A DNA stretch of 64,000 nucleotides from Apiospora phragmitis (Eukaryota; Ascomycota; Sordariomycetes; Amphisphaeriales; Apiosporaceae): the NCBI GenBank assembly GCA_038363925.1, contig JAQQWL010000005.1:930001-994000 (forward strand), given 5' to 3'. Within the stretch, counting starts at the first letter, position 1; each line of letters begins with the position of its first letter. This document shows positions 1-12,861 of the stretch, piece after piece. The notes under the pieces are model-generated. The model saw only the letters and a list, made by a program, of their open reading frames with translations, ran no database searches and was not told the DNA's origin. The translations under genes were made by a program, and so were the position numbers.

Positions 1-233
1 GCTAGCTGCCGAACTCAAATAACCGCCGCCGCCGTATGACAGAAGCCGAGCCGACCAACCCCGCCCGAATCAGGCCTCGGTTCACGTTATCCGGGTTTCA
101 TCTCCTGCCCTTCCAGCCACTACAATATAATCTAAAGAGGCAGCTAGTCAGTCGCCTGTGAGCTGTAACTTTGAACTGCAATCTGTTATACTCGGTCATA
201 GCTGCATACTTGCCAGAAGCTTGAAAACATACG

Positions 234-1991
234 ATGAGTGCTGCTACCGAGTTGGTCACGGTCAGCGCAGTCCCCGCAGCCTCCCTCGACGACCATGAAC
301 GAGCAGGACGACCGACCCAAACACAGAACGAAGAGCAGGAACCAGCAAATCCGTGGCCAAGAAGGGAACAAGGACTGGCGCCCGTAGATGGAGGTGCTGC
401 AGCATGGAAGCTTCTCTGCGCCGCTTTCGTATTCGAGGCTTTACTATGGGGTAAACACTCAGATCTCCTCTCTGCCACAAAGTCAACATCGAAAAGGCAC
501 TTCTTGATTCGAAAGAAGAAAGACGATTTGCTGAGCTAATAAATTGGTGCCCTCGCTGATTGTTTTCGTCTTCTCTAGGCTTCCCCTTTCGTTCGGCGTC
601 TTCCAAGAGTACTACTCCAAAGTCCCCGAGTTCGCCAGCAACCCCTACGTCTCCGTCGTGGGCACCATCGCCTCCGGCCTCGGCTACCTCGGGGCCCCCC
701 GTCGTCATGCCGTTGGTCCAGCGCTACCAGCAGTGGCGGCGGCCGATGATCTGGGTCGGCTGTGCGTGTCTCTCCGTTCTTCTCGCGACCCTGCTTCTCT
801 ACTCCCTCGTCCGGATCTACGTGCGCGAGGGCGAGACGTATATTGGCATGCCTGCTGCAGCTGCACACATACATTGAATTCTCCTGTCCTCTCTTCTTGA
901 AACCTGATTACTGCTCTCTAACCTTTACCTGTCCGCCCGCCGCCCGCCGCCCCCCAAAATATAGGGTCCATATGCATGACATCCCTCGCCCTCGGCTCCC
1001 TCGCCACCACCCTCGAGCTCCTCATCCTCACCCAAGGCGTCGCCTACGGCCTCGGCTTCCTGGCGCTCTACTACCCCATCCTCACCATGGTGGACGAGTA
1101 CTGGATCGCGCGCCGCGGCATGGCGTACGGCGTGCTGTGCGGCGCGTCGGGCCTCTCGGGCGCCGTGATGCCGTTCGCGCTGCAGGCGCTGCTGGCGCGC
1201 TACGGGTACCCGACGACGCTGCGCGCCGTCGTCGTCGGGCTCGCCTTGCTTACGGGGCCCTTCATCCCGCTCCTCCGGGGCCGCTTGCCGCCGTCGCAGT
1301 CGGCTGTGGCGCCTACGAAACTCAACTGGGCATTTTTGCATAATCCGCTCTTCGGGATTTACTCGGTCGCCGACCTGCTGCAGGGACTGGGTTACTTCTT
1401 CCCAGCCTTGTATCTGCCGTCGTATGCAGCATCGTCCTCCTGGGTGCCGGCGATGACCGGAGCAGCGGCGCGCTCCTCCTCGCCCTCATGAGCGTCAGCC
1501 AAGTCGCGGGCCAATTGGTCTTCGGCTCGCTGTCGGACCAGCAGCAGGGCCGCCACAGCAGCAGAAGGACCCAGATCCGGGTGCCGCTCGACGTGTTAGC
1601 ATTCGCGTCGACGACCGTGGCGGCTGTGGCCTGCTTCGGCATATTGGGCCCCGCGCAATCGCTCCCGGCCCTGACGGGCTTCGCCGTCGCCTACGGCTTC
1701 TTCGGCGCAGGCTTCACGGCCATCTGAGCGCGCATGAGCAGCGCCGTCGCCGACGGCGACCCCACGGCGGCGCCCATGGTCTTCGGCCTGCTCAACTTCG
1801 GCAAGGGGATCGGGAATGTGCTGGCCGGGCCCGTCGGCGGGTTCCTAGTGGGAGGACTCTCCGACAGCCACTCGAGGTCGTCGTCGCCCTATCGCTGGGT
1901 CATCGTGTTTACCGGGGTGTGCATGTTCGCCAGTGCTTGCACCATCTGCTTGCGACACCTGAAGCACCTCGCTGTTTGGGTGGTTCGATAG
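234..1991 (+). pseudogene. MFS transporter, monocarboxylate-transporter-like, with in-frame stop
   Basis: A 12-TM major facilitator of the fungal MCT (monocarboxylate porter) type, expected in the plasma membrane. Exon 1 is 234-450 (hydrophilic N-terminus ending FEALLWG), exon 2 about 579-767, exon 3 about 965-1991. Family-typical stretches are LSFGVFQEYYSKVPEF, YYPILTMVDEYWIARRGMAY, LPSYAAS, ALLLALMSVSQVAGQ and APMVFGLLNFGKGIGNVLAGP. Reading it needs a missing C near 584-587, an extra C in the run 695-700 and one missing base between 1455 and 1475; with these the frame closes at about 477 residues, the usual family length. In addition a TGA at 1725-1727 sits where the family has the Trp of a WARM motif (TAI-stop-ARMSS). 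The indels may be consensus errors, but the stop is a substitution. The second intron boundary is approximate. Substrate unknown. Confidence 0.75.
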
Positions 1992-4900
1992 GAGAGGCAG
2001 AGGGGGAGCAACAATAGCACATGGGGTTAGCCTGGGTATTACGAGGGGGACAGCTTTATGGGAGGCCGAACGTTCTCAATCCAAACGTCAGCGTAATACA
2101 AAAGCCCACCAGAGCTTGGTTCACGCTGCCATGTCACATAGACTTCGTACATAATCGAAATGTAGTCCACGAGTGCGCATGTCTTTTTCTTTCTATTTTG
2201 GGCATCTAGCTTTGTGGCAACATCGCACAGTATTGATATGCAATCTTCCATCTACGTCACGTATTGTAAATCCAACTGCAGCACTGCCTGTTCAATTCTT
2301 ACCGTCGACGGGAGCTAGCCACTCGAAGAGGGCTGGGTTGCTGCCATTCTACTCAGGTATCTATCTTTACAGTGAGTAGTTTCAATCAAGGGGGCGATGA
2401 ATGAGTCTACGATGCGGGCGGTGTATCGTTGGTTACACCTATTTTAAGCACGCCCACCCACTTCACTGCCACACTTTCGCAAGATTCGGCCGGCAGTCTC
2501 TCCAGATCTCGGCACGGGAAATCCCCCCGAAGTCAATGCACAAGTCGCACACGAAGAAGCTAGCTCACCGCTTTCTTGTGAAACCGGCCAATCCGTGCTG
2601 TGGGTTAAGCTACATATGTATGTAAGGACGGGAGAAAAGAAGGTCAGACAGACATGACGAGGATGGTGCACCAACTGCTCAGGTTGGTTCTCAAGTTCTG
2701 TAGCACAACGCTGGATCGATTAGCGCAACGGGTGGATGGCGATGGCCCTGGCCAGTGGGAGCGCCGAGTAGGTTAGGCCAGGGTCAAGTGACGGACGGTG
2801 GAGCCACGTAGGGCGCAGCCAGCAGTAGCCGCTTCCGAGATGCGGTGCGAACTGATGTGACTATTATCCCATCGTAATTAAGACCCGGCGCTTGGGATAT
2901 GCAGGTGAGTGGTGAAGGGGGGGTTGAATGTGAATTATGTATTTCGACTGGATGGACGGATAGATGGAGAGGTGGCTGTGGGTGTGGTGTGTGTGAGTGG
3001 GAGGGGAAAAGGCCCAGCTGGGCAGCAGTGTGATATCAGATCAAGCATGGAAAAAGCAAATTTGGAGAAAGAGGGAGAAGACGGCTTCTGGACGCGACCA
3101 GCAGTAAAATTAAGCGCCGCCCGCCTGCAGCAAAGGGAAGCGGCTTGCATATTGCCTGCAGTAGTCGCAGCCAGGCCCATCCAGCCAGAAGCCGGCGCGC
3201 ATCAAATCAACCGTCAACCCAACCAACCTGCAGCCCCCCCTTGCAAGATCGATCAGGAAAGCGAGGGTGGGGATCAATCAGCTCTCACGCTCGTCTGGGC
3301 CGCGGGCGGCGGAGGAAGCTCGCTGATGGAATGGGATTTTGGGATTCGGGCTGTGTGTGGGCTGCAATCGTAGCTGATCGGCGCCCGTACATACAGGTAA
3401 CATGACACGGTGACAACGAAGAGATGATCTGCAAAATCAGGATGCGTTTGAGGTGTTGTTCGCTGCTTGTCGCTTGGCACTTGGCAAGCTCTGGTTTGTT
3501 TTTATGCCTTGTGTGTGAGGTTTCGCGGTGCAAGCGGGCCAGGGTTGTGAGTGAGAGTGTGTCAGGAGTCAGGACTCGACAATGGGGCCGCTACATGCAG
3601 CAAGGAAAATGGATAGACTTGGCGATACTGATAGTCGTCGCGGCTAGACTTGCTGTGTCGTCTAGGTTCTGGCTCTCTGCTCCTTGGTCCACATCAATAA
3701 TGGCACTTTTGGAAGAGACTTCTGGAGAGAGACAGTCAATAATCCTCCCGTCTCCCCAACCGAGCCGTCCGTCCCCTCGTAAAGGGTACAATAGGGATGG
3801 GGCCGAGACCCATTGGGGGAAGAAGCGGTCGGCTGCTCGAGAACGGCGTCAAAACGTCGAATGAAAACAAACGCGTATGTGCGAGAATGGTCTGGCCAAG
3901 CGGCCGGTTCAGCAGTTCGTCCTTCTTATGTGTTCTTTGTTGTTTTCTCTAGAAGGGGTGAGATGGGGGGGACGACCTTCTGGCCGACCGACCGTACCTG
4001 CGGCCATTCCATCGCATGGTGGAATCTGGAGTCGCCTGGGTCGCGTGGGGAACAACAGAGAGGTCCGAACCACAGCTACAGCATGGATGGATTCATACCA
4101 TCATCATGTCATACCCAAAAGCATTGAAGCGGGAACAAAATAAAGACTGTGCACTGCAGCAGATGGGACCAGTACCATCGTGACCCGAGTACGGAAACCC
4201 GGATGCGTCCGCCCTTTACAAGTACGGGATGCCACGATCCAGATGGAGCTGCGATTGCGACCTTCTCAAACAAAGCTCGGGCCAAGGGGAGACAAAGCAT
4301 TGATGAATTGATGGTGACTCTTCCTGTGTGCTGCTCAAAGTGCGAAAAAGGCGTGGTCACGCACGGTGCCCAACCAAATCGTCCCTTCGTCGTCGCATCT
4401 TTTTAGGGGGCTTGCAGGAGGAAAGGCAATTGGGTTGGGGGGCTGTTGTCTCAGAAGCTGCAAGGTCGGCCTCCTGCCAGCCCAACTCGCAGTCTCCCCA
4501 ATGCGAGTGGATCATCTCATATTCTGGAACATCGAACCATCAATCATCCTTTCTTCCTATCCTGTGCTCACATCGTTGTTATTATAGTTATTGCTATTGT
4601 TATCATAATCGTCGTCATCATCCATTCTCCGTCCCCAAGTTGAATGGACGAAGAGATTCTGGGCCTCCTGGCCGAGAACAGTCATTCTGCAGTCACCAAA
4701 ACTCGTGCGAATCAACTCTTGTTTTGAACGCCATACCCAATGTCCTTCACACGTTTTCACGTGCCCGCATTACGTGCAATTAAAGACGGATCTTCGTCGA
4801 TGGGGGGCCTTGATCAGCACTATGTCTCATCTGCACCCGTAAGGCTGCCGGATTCTTGCTTGATACGTAGATCCATGGCCGAGGAAAAGTAATTAACAAG

Positions 4901-7600
4901 TGGTAAGCTTGCCAACGAATTTGCTGACTGCATATGTCTAGCAGTAGCCACTTCACCATTTTGCCACAGTACTATGTACGTATGAAAATGCCCACATACA
5001 TGGCTTCTTTGGAGCCCAAGAGCCTCACTACAGTTGATACTCTGTCCTTCTGCTCCGTCTTTATGCTTGAAGTAAACAATTTCTCTGGATACTGTGTCGA
5101 GCTCGTATTATTGATATGATATTGGGGGTTTTATTTCGAAGAGGTGACGAATATGCGCTGATGTAACTCTGTATGAACCCCATCGGGAAAAAGGTCAACC
5201 AGGGCAGACCAGGACAGGCCAGGGAAGACCAGGGGTCTCCCCCCATATTCCCAATCGAGCCATTCGCTTCCTGATGCGAGGGGACTCAAGCCCGTAACGT
5301 AGATCACCTGTCTAAGAACCTTATGCGATGTGAACCTTCTTTTCTTCTTCACCAGATTCTTCCCCTACATGCGACATCATGAATGTGGTGGTATCCCCCT
5401 TTTTACTCATGACTCTGCTGCGATTCGCTGGCATAATTGAATAGGCGGTGTCGTCACAGAGATCGGGTTTATTGTCCCTTCCCCAAAGTGCCCCGTAGGG
5501 CTGTATCCCCCCCCCCAGCGTTGTCACGACAGCCAGGACGAACCCTTGGCAACCGAGGGCCAGCCCAGACAAACAACATGACAGAGCAGCAGCGGGCGTT
5601 TTGCACTGAAGACAATATGCTTTGGGACTAGTGGCTGGCAATCCGAACCCCTGATTGTAGTGCTAGAGAGAAAAATGTAGTCATAAGAGTAGACTGAGGT
5701 AAGCCATAATTTCCACGAGTAGATGTTTCTTAGATGCCAGTGACGTCGGAGTAACGGACGTTAAATCGGCCCTGCACGCGTTAGTAGAAGGGCTGCATTC
5801 GTGTGAACTGTCAAGAGATCAAACGCTCTCGTCGGCGCATTGGGGAGGAGGTAATAGAGTTTGCAGCCCCGTAGCACCAATGTCCCGGACAAAGAGGGAG
5901 CTGTCCAGGTTACGAGTAATCAACATCGTCGCGGATGGACGAGCTCTCGCATTTTTGATTCTTTTCCCCGGAAACCCACGCGTTGTCAGGGGGGATGCTC
6001 ATGATTGGTTCCTCCCGCACAGCTGGCACAGATCGCTAGTCCTGATCGAGGTCGGGGCATTGATCGGAATCAGACACATCGTGTGTCGCTCAAGCTTGAA
6101 GCACTCTGTAGTGCAGCGGTACCTGCGGTCTAGGCTCGCCTAAGCGTAGGTAGACAGACTTCCGTCAATAATTCAATCGAGAGGAACACCTAAAAATCAG
6201 ATAATGGTAACCTAAGGCACCCGATCTAACGGGCGTGTGGCTCAACTTTGGGACCCTAGGTACGGAGTATCTGTCATACAATAGATGAGGATGTCGATCT
6301 TGGTGAATATGTGCTGTACGCTATGGATAGGATTCGATGCCCTACATGCATCATTTACTACGTCTTCCATGTACATACAATCGCTTGTCTGCTTGTGGCC
6401 CGTGAATCAGGTACGATATGTATCCATTCCAACGATCATACCCATGCGTCGGTCTATACTTAGCAGCCAAAAACACGCGCGCCTCGCGGCACAGCCAACT
6501 AATAACCTGCAAAGTGGGACGGACGGGCAGCACCTTGGAAGAAGATTTTTCTGAAAAGAGGCCACAACCTAGAACCCCTCGCTCCAAATCGTATAGTACG
6601 TACGGTATTACCGACTCCCCTATGGAAGACTTGTGGGGGGAGTCCCGACTCCCAAAAAGCCAAATAAGGTCAATCGCTAGACTTCAAGCTCCGGGCTGAA
6701 TAATATCACCCACCAAGCCACCAAGCCGATGACAGCACGGAAACGCGTGTCCGGATACATAGGTACGGTCTTGGAACCGATTCGGTCGCCTTTCACTCGG
6801 AGAGATGTGGAAAAAGGTACATGCTTGTCATCGAGCGAGCGTTTTGGAAGGGCTTGCCGGGGAGGGCTTTTTTAGCTGGGACCATTTTGCCTCCCCTTGT
6901 CCACATGCATCAACTTCTCCCCTCGTCGTTTGGCGTCTCGGGTTATATGAGTGGTCAGTCGGGTCTCGTGGTCAACAGGGACTGAAGAGCCAGTCACAGC
7001 CGACACAAGGCCCGCCCCCCCCCCCCCTCCCCCAACCCGCCTCGATTCGCCCACCACTGCCTGGCTGTCAGCTGTTCTCTTTCCCAACTGGCAGGTCCTT
7101 GCAGAGGGATGTTGGCGATCTAACCAATGAGCAGCCAATGGTTGATTTTTCTTATGCCCATCAATACATTGCGTGCATGACAAAACCGTTGAACAGATCA
7201 TCAATGTAGAGAGCGACAGAGGGCATGAAAATGAATGGACATGAAAGATCAAACGTAGCAGCCAAGAACAGCCGGATGCCAGGCAGACTCAGATACCATT
7301 CAACCATCATCCCGACTGTCGAGATGGACACTCCACAAGTTTCCCTCGTCCCGGCAGCCATTCGATGTTTTATGGTTTTGACAGGAGACAGGCAGAGGAG
7401 AGAGACTTCTGGAGTGAGGTACTGACAACTGTGTGTACTGTACTGCACGCCCCAAGCCGTGTACCTCTTTGCTGCAGGCGTAGGTTAGCGTGCCCAGTGC
7501 AATTTATCTGGGCAGCTCCGTGGGTTTTCAGTGGCCCAGCTCCACCCTCTCTAACCAGAACAACCGTCCACCCATTTGCGGCGTGTCAACCGTTTCTCTG
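1992..7600. other. 5.6 kb intergenic stretch, no gene supported
   Basis: Several open frames of 60-154 codons exist on both strands, but none has a recognisable domain, splice structure or sustained codon bias. The composition is mixed, with short C/G runs (for example near 5,505 and 7,012-7,028). No tRNA-like fold or transposon relic was recognised. Together with the leader downstream it makes an unusually long upstream region for the Gln-rich gene. Confidence 0.5.
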
Positions 7601-7610
7601 CAAGGTTAGT

Positions 7611-7625
7611 GCGTGCGTGTGTGTG

Positions 7626-7666
<41 letters not shown>

Positions 7667-7705
7667 TGGTGTGTGTATGTGCAATGTGTGTGTGCGCTGT
7701 GTGTC
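7611..7705. repeat. Compound microsatellite (CT)n(GT)n
   Basis: About 24 bases of CT/TC repeats run directly into a TG/GT tract and an interrupted GT-rich tail. Open frames here encode only Ser/Leu or Cys/Val repeats on one strand and Arg/Glu or His/Thr repeats on the other, and are not genes. Confidence 0.9.
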
Positions 7706-7829
7706 TGGCCTGCCTGCAGCACACACTCCGTGGGTGGGGTGTGGATGAGCAACCGAAAAACCAATGCCTGGGGCCAGTTAACCAACCAGTGGTAGCCACT
7801 GCACTGGCCAGAAGCAGCCAATAGTGGTA

Positions 7830-9662
7830 GAGCCAGCAGCAGCCGGGGCCTGTCTTTTCCTCGTTCATTACTTGCTCCTCCACCATCAATTCTCTCCTGC
7901 TTCTCTTTTTCCTCCTTCCTTCTACCACAGCTTTCTGTCTGATCTTCTCTTTCTTCCTTTTGCCCCCCCCTCTCTCCTTTCTCTGCCCAATCGCCGCTAC
8001 CATCGCCCTTCCTTCTTTCATATCTGTTCCCGCCTGAAAATTGTTTCTACCAATCAATCAATCTCTGGTGTGGAATCGTTATCGCGTGCGTCGTTTGGTC
8101 AGCCTACCAATCAACCCAAGTATTGGAGAAAATTGCAAGCCCCCTCTCAACTTCGACAACCTGAGCAAAGAAACAGTTACTAGTTAACCCAACAACTCAC
8201 ATCTCGCAATCAATTCGGAAAGGGGAGAAAGAAAAAGACAAGACGTGTCTGCAAAAGGATACCGGAAACCAAAAAAGCAAAAAAAAAAAAAAAAGCACAA
8301 CCACATCGTCGTTCCATCAGCTATTTCTCGGCATCTATCTGATATTCGACTTTTTAATCCTTGTACAATTTGTTCGTCGCGCCATCTGGTCGCCGCCTTC
8401 TATTCGCCGCATTCGCATATAATCGGTACATACAAATCTCCAATAATCTCTGGTCCCATATACCTCCAACTATCGAGGAGTTGTCGAGTCGACTTTGCCC
8501 AGTGCAGAGAGATCAGGATCACTCGATTTCGTTGAAAACGTTTCCTTCGTGGACTCTTCATCGCCTCAATCCGCTTAGTCCGCGACCGGTTTGGGAAGAA
8601 ACAAAAAGAACGAGCAGAAGCAACAAAGAACAGGTGAATATTGTTTTCGCCCAGCAACTTCGGTCAACGCAGCATTCAATCAAAGGTACGTGTTTTTAAG
8701 CCTGTGCCCAGTCCAGCCCAGGCTCAGCCCATTACTTGGCCAACTCCTCTCTGCGTGTGTGTTTGCGGTGACCCCGGCAGCGAAACCCTGCATCATCAAC
8801 TTGAGTTCACAGGGCTGGCTACCTTGCCGTTCAATTCCCCCACCAGCACCGGCTTTGATTGTCGAGGTTCATCCAAGTCCCAGTCCAACGCGCTAACCCT
8901 GCTGCTTTCATTCTGCTTAGGCTTCTTCCACTTCTTTGAAACCAAATCTGGCGTCGATTGTTCTCTGCAACAAGAAAGCGCAATTGTTCTTCTGGGACTT
9001 GGCTCATCAGTTCCCATTGATCGATTGTGTCGACCTGCCTTCGCTCCGTCTTCTCGCCCACCAGCGGATCTCGCGTCTCCTTCATTAGTCGGACATCACT
9101 TCAGTCGCTCATTCAGAGAATTGACACACAATCATTGATTCTGTTTTCTTTCAGCTAGAGTTCCTCTCTACCTACATAATACCAAACAACCACAACACCC
9201 CAGCAAGACAATCTCGAAGGCGCAGCTGAGCTACCCGCGGCTACGATATTTCCTGGGCATCTCCATTTCTTGTCCACAACTTTCAACAACATCAACGACC
9301 AACAACCTGCTCCTCTCGGATTCGCTGGATCTTCAGTTTGGCAACGCGTTTGACACGACATTTTATCCCGAATCACCCGAACACTGAGACGAGAATCTTG
9401 TCCTTTTGGTCTTATTCTTGCACAGCATTTACGGTTATCCATCATCGATCCATCATATTAATTAGAAGCCGTCTGCTTTGCAAAACACTGAGGCCAACTA
9501 TTTGGTTGTAATATCTCGCGATCGCCATCTTTTTCCGAGGCTATCATCCATTCCTTCACGCATACTCTGTCCCGCCGCTACCCAGCTGCCCGGATAGCTC
9601 TTCGATAGATTTTTGTCTTCAGCATTCAATTTGAGCATCAGACACCGGCGGTCTCGCTCAAA
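7830..9662 (+). promoter_or_regulatory. Probable promoter and long 5' leader of the Gln-rich gene
   Basis: From about 7,850 the plus strand becomes strongly pyrimidine-rich (CTTTCT/TTCCTCC tracts to about 8,000), then A-rich (a run of 16 A after 8,280), then carries many CAATCA/ACAACA stretches typical of fungal leaders, up to ATG 9663. Frames in this interval show no domain. Polypyrimidine promoters and kilobase-long leaders are usual for regulatory genes in filamentous fungi. The transcription start cannot be placed from sequence. Confidence 0.45.
8686..8920 (+). other. Candidate 5'-UTR intron
   Basis: Donor GTACGT follows CAAAG at 8686; a CTAAC branch site lies near 8892-8896; a pyrimidine-rich tract ends in TTCTGCTTAG at 8911-8920. 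The distance and order fit a fungal intron of 235 bp. A second good acceptor, TTTCTTTCAG, ends near 9,154, so alternative splicing in the leader is possible. Confidence 0.45.
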
Positions 9663-11404
9663 ATGCCCCAAAACAGCTTCGTTTCGCCTACCGGCCTCGG
9701 CATGCCCTCTGGTGGCCTCGCATCGCGACGCGGTGGCCAGAGCATCAAGCCTCTGTCCTTCGACACCATCAAGGCTCAACCCAGCAGCGGGGACAATGGA
9801 GCGCCTACTCCTCGAACCAGCCGATCCCATCTCCTCGCTGGTCTCCGGACTGCCCCCAAGTCCGCCACCACTGGCAACTTCCCTGCTTCGCCTACTGCTG
9901 CGGGACCTACCTCCCAGCAAATGTACGGTAACAACAATGGCATCACATCCAACATGTACGCGGGCCAGCAGAGTGCTTTCAGCGGCCCCAAGACTTCGCT
10001 GCCTCGCATGCACAGCCAGCAGCAACAACCCCAGCAGCAGCAGCCGCAGCGCCAGCAGCAGAGTTCCAACCAGATGATGGGTGGCGGTCAACAGCAATAC
10101 GCCAACGGTCAGCACTACACCGCAGAACAGATCCTCCCGCCGCCTGAGATTCAATTCGATGAACAGGAGGAGGGAATGGACCCCCTTCTGTATGCGCAAA
10201 TGATGCAGGCCAACCTGTACCTGGCTCAGCAGCAGCAACGCCTCCAGCAGCAGCTCATGCAAGTTCAGGCCGCGGCCCAGCAGTTCCAGGGTCTCAGTCT
10301 CAACGGCCAGGCCACGGTCCAGCAGCAGATTGCCATCTCGACCTTGTACCAGCAGCAACAGCAGCAGCTCCGCAGCCTGCAGCAGCAGATGGCCTCGATG
10401 CCCTCGATTCAGCAGATGCAACAGCCCCAGCAGAACATTTACACCTACTATGATCCTAGCACTGGCCAGACTTACTACGTCGACCAGAGCCAGGCCCAGC
10501 ATGGGTTCAACCAGGCAAACAACAATGTCTACATGGAGCAGCCATCGACCCCTCAGACCTTCAGCTTCCAGCAGAACAACACTCCCCGTGTTCAGGTCTC
10601 GCCCCCGCCGATAACGAGAAGCCCTTCTTCCGTAGCAACTCGCCCCCTAAGAAGATGGAATTGACAGGTGAGCCAGAGCCTCTCCCACCGCCATCTGCCA
10701 ACGCCTTCCGCCGGGGTCATAAGAAGTCGGGTTCCACGGCTGGGTCCAACGGCCTGTCTCTCGCCACCGATGGCGCTCCCAGAACCGCCGGGCCCAAGAC
10801 TGCTTCGTTCCCGATTTCGCCCATGCCCAATGCCTACGGCCCTGGCCAGGCTCGCGCTGGTGAGCATCCCATCCGCCAACCCCGTGGGCCCCCTGCCATC
10901 GACGAGCTCCGAGCCAAGCCGACCTCGAGACATGAAGGAAGCAAGAACTTTCTTGCCCGCACACGGAAGACGGCCTTGAGCAACCTGGTCCGTGCTGGAC
11001 ATGAACGCCGCAAGGGCACTGGCAGCAGTTCTGGTAGCATGAGCCCCGTCTCGGAAACTGCTGAGGAGGTTGGTACCCCTCTCACCGACAATGAATCCGA
11101 CTCCGGGCGAAGCGGTTCCGGTAGCCTCTCTGGTGATGCTGAACCCAGCCTCGCCAGCTCCCGCACATCCGCTAGCGGTAGCTGGGGGGCTATCGGTTCC
11201 GACCGCCCGAGTTCCCGCCAAAAGACGCGCAAGAGTGTTGACAGCCTGTCTAGTCAATGCGATAGCGACAGCGGCAGCTTTGCCAGCGTCTTTAAGAAGG
11301 CTTCTCAGCGCGGCAGCAAACCCCAGTCGGTCGATGGGCAGCGCAAAGCTCCCCGGCTCGTGCTTACCAGTGCTGAGAAGCGCAAAGGTGGCATGACTGC
11401 ATGA
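9663..11404 (+). CDS. Gln-rich low-complexity protein of unknown function
   Basis: Starts MPQNSFVSPTGLGMPSGG. Residues about 115-260 are Gln-rich with runs of 3-6 Gln; then comes IYTYYDPSTGQTYYVDQ, a short Tyr-rich patch; then a basic segment PPAIDELRAKPTSRHEGSKN with FLARTRKTALSNLVRAGHER; then a Ser-rich acidic tail ending KRKGGMTA. No TM segment, signal peptide or catalytic motif is visible. The frame changes near 10602-10606, where CCCCC should be one C longer (SPPADNEKPFF); with that correction the protein is 580 residues in a single exon. The composition suggests a cytoplasmic or nuclear scaffold or RNA-associated factor, but that is inference only. The long leader and possible leader intron fit a regulated gene. 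Confidence 0.7.
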
Positions 11405-12861
11405 GTGGCGAAGCGGGCTAGCTTTGTTACGCAATAACGATCGTTACGCCTCTTAACGATCGTGTTACCCGACTTCCGTCTCTTCCCCTGCCTCCTTGAT
11501 GGAGTTGATCGATTCCGCTTCCGGCGCAGTGGACGGTACATATGGTCGGGCGAAACGAAACGAATTGGTCTTTTGATTTTCTTGTACGGACTGGCGATCG
11601 GGTTCTGATTTCTCGGCCAGGGATGGCTGTTTGTGTTCTTTTTGGTCGCGCGCTTGAATTTTTTCCTAGTGACCTATAGTCGGTGGTCCTAGACATATTT
11701 GCAAATAAAGGGGTTGGTTAGGCTTGGAGAGTAGTCGCTGCGAAACCTTTAGACATGCGCGGACTGGGTAGCATCCGTGGACGTGTTATGTCGCCCCTCA
11801 TCAGGTCGCGTGTTCTTTGGGCACGTTCGACTTATGATTTGGTGGCATACTGGTTCTTTACATTCTCGTCATTCTTTCGACTTGCCAATGGTGTCAACAA
11901 AGTATCCTTGGCTGTCGAGCGCTTCGACGACCACAGATGGCCTCGAGCCTCTAGAGCTGCGTCTCACTTATGACTTGTGGATGATGCTCTTTCCTTATCT
12001 TTTCGCACCAAATCTGCGGAGAAAAAAGGCACCAAAGTTAGCTCTTCGGTCATCATCATGGTGGGGATGATATGGAAATAGATGAATAGGGAACAACAAA
12101 ATGAATAGTGGTCAAATAAATGATCAATCTGATAAACCATGCCTGCTCTTCTCTACTACTAGTTGTGACACAATATGCTTAACACCCAAGCCCCTTGTCA
12201 TTACTGGATGGTCGTCTTCACTAATACACACCCCGTACTTCCTGATCCACGTACAAGGCCAAGTTGTTGAGATTCAGAGGCATATATTGAACTACATGGA
12301 AATCGTGTGAAGGTCGCATGGAGGCAAGTACGCATAGAGTGGTGGGAAGGAGGATGCAAGTGTGTAGCCATTAGTACTGGGCTATTAAGTCGATGATGGT
12401 GGTTCTTGACTTGAGCTACCTCGTCATCACTGAACCCCCCATTTGTGATAGTTACATTTGGATTAAGAATACGCCATCCCATCCTCCACTATGTTCGGCT
12501 TCTGTACTGCCTGATGGTCATCGATATATTCTCTATTGAATACGCTCGACTCGGGTACACGACGCCATCTGTCATCATCCTCACGAACCAATATCATCTA
12601 TCGCCTTGTTGTCTCATGAATCTTTACCTGGTTAGTTTTACTTGAGGATCTGGTCGTAGAGATGACAGACAGACAAGACATGTCAGTAGCAGTAGATGGG
12701 GGGGGATGAGCCTCGGTGAAAGACTCACATCGACCAGCATGCCAGCGACACGGGACGGTAAGGGATTGCAGTAAGTAATCTTCATTAATTCATGAATACT
12801 ATTGGATCAACAGTGGAGGCGCATCCAAGTGCGAACACCAGCTACTTTCTCAGGTAATTAA
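11405..12861. other. Intergenic, 3' regions of convergent genes
   Basis: Lies between the stop of the Gln-rich gene and the stop of the minus-strand reductase, so it should hold both 3' UTRs. T-rich segments and AATAAA-like A-rich stretches (for example near 11,705) could serve as polyadenylation signals. No coding frame is supported. Confidence 0.5.

Noticed and set aside
5265..5330. tRNA-like CGGGCTTGAGTCCCCT on the minus strand
   Set aside because: Resembles a T arm, but the acceptor and anticodon stems cannot be formed with the upstream sequence.
7365..8057. Overlapping open frames on both strands over the CT/GT microsatellite
   Set aside because: They encode only repeat-driven Ser/Leu, Cys/Val or His/Thr strings and have no domain.
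9498..10502. 334-codon minus-strand frame opposite the Gln-rich gene
   Set aside because: Leu-rich because it is antisense to CAG repeats; no signal peptide or TM pattern consistent with a membrane protein.
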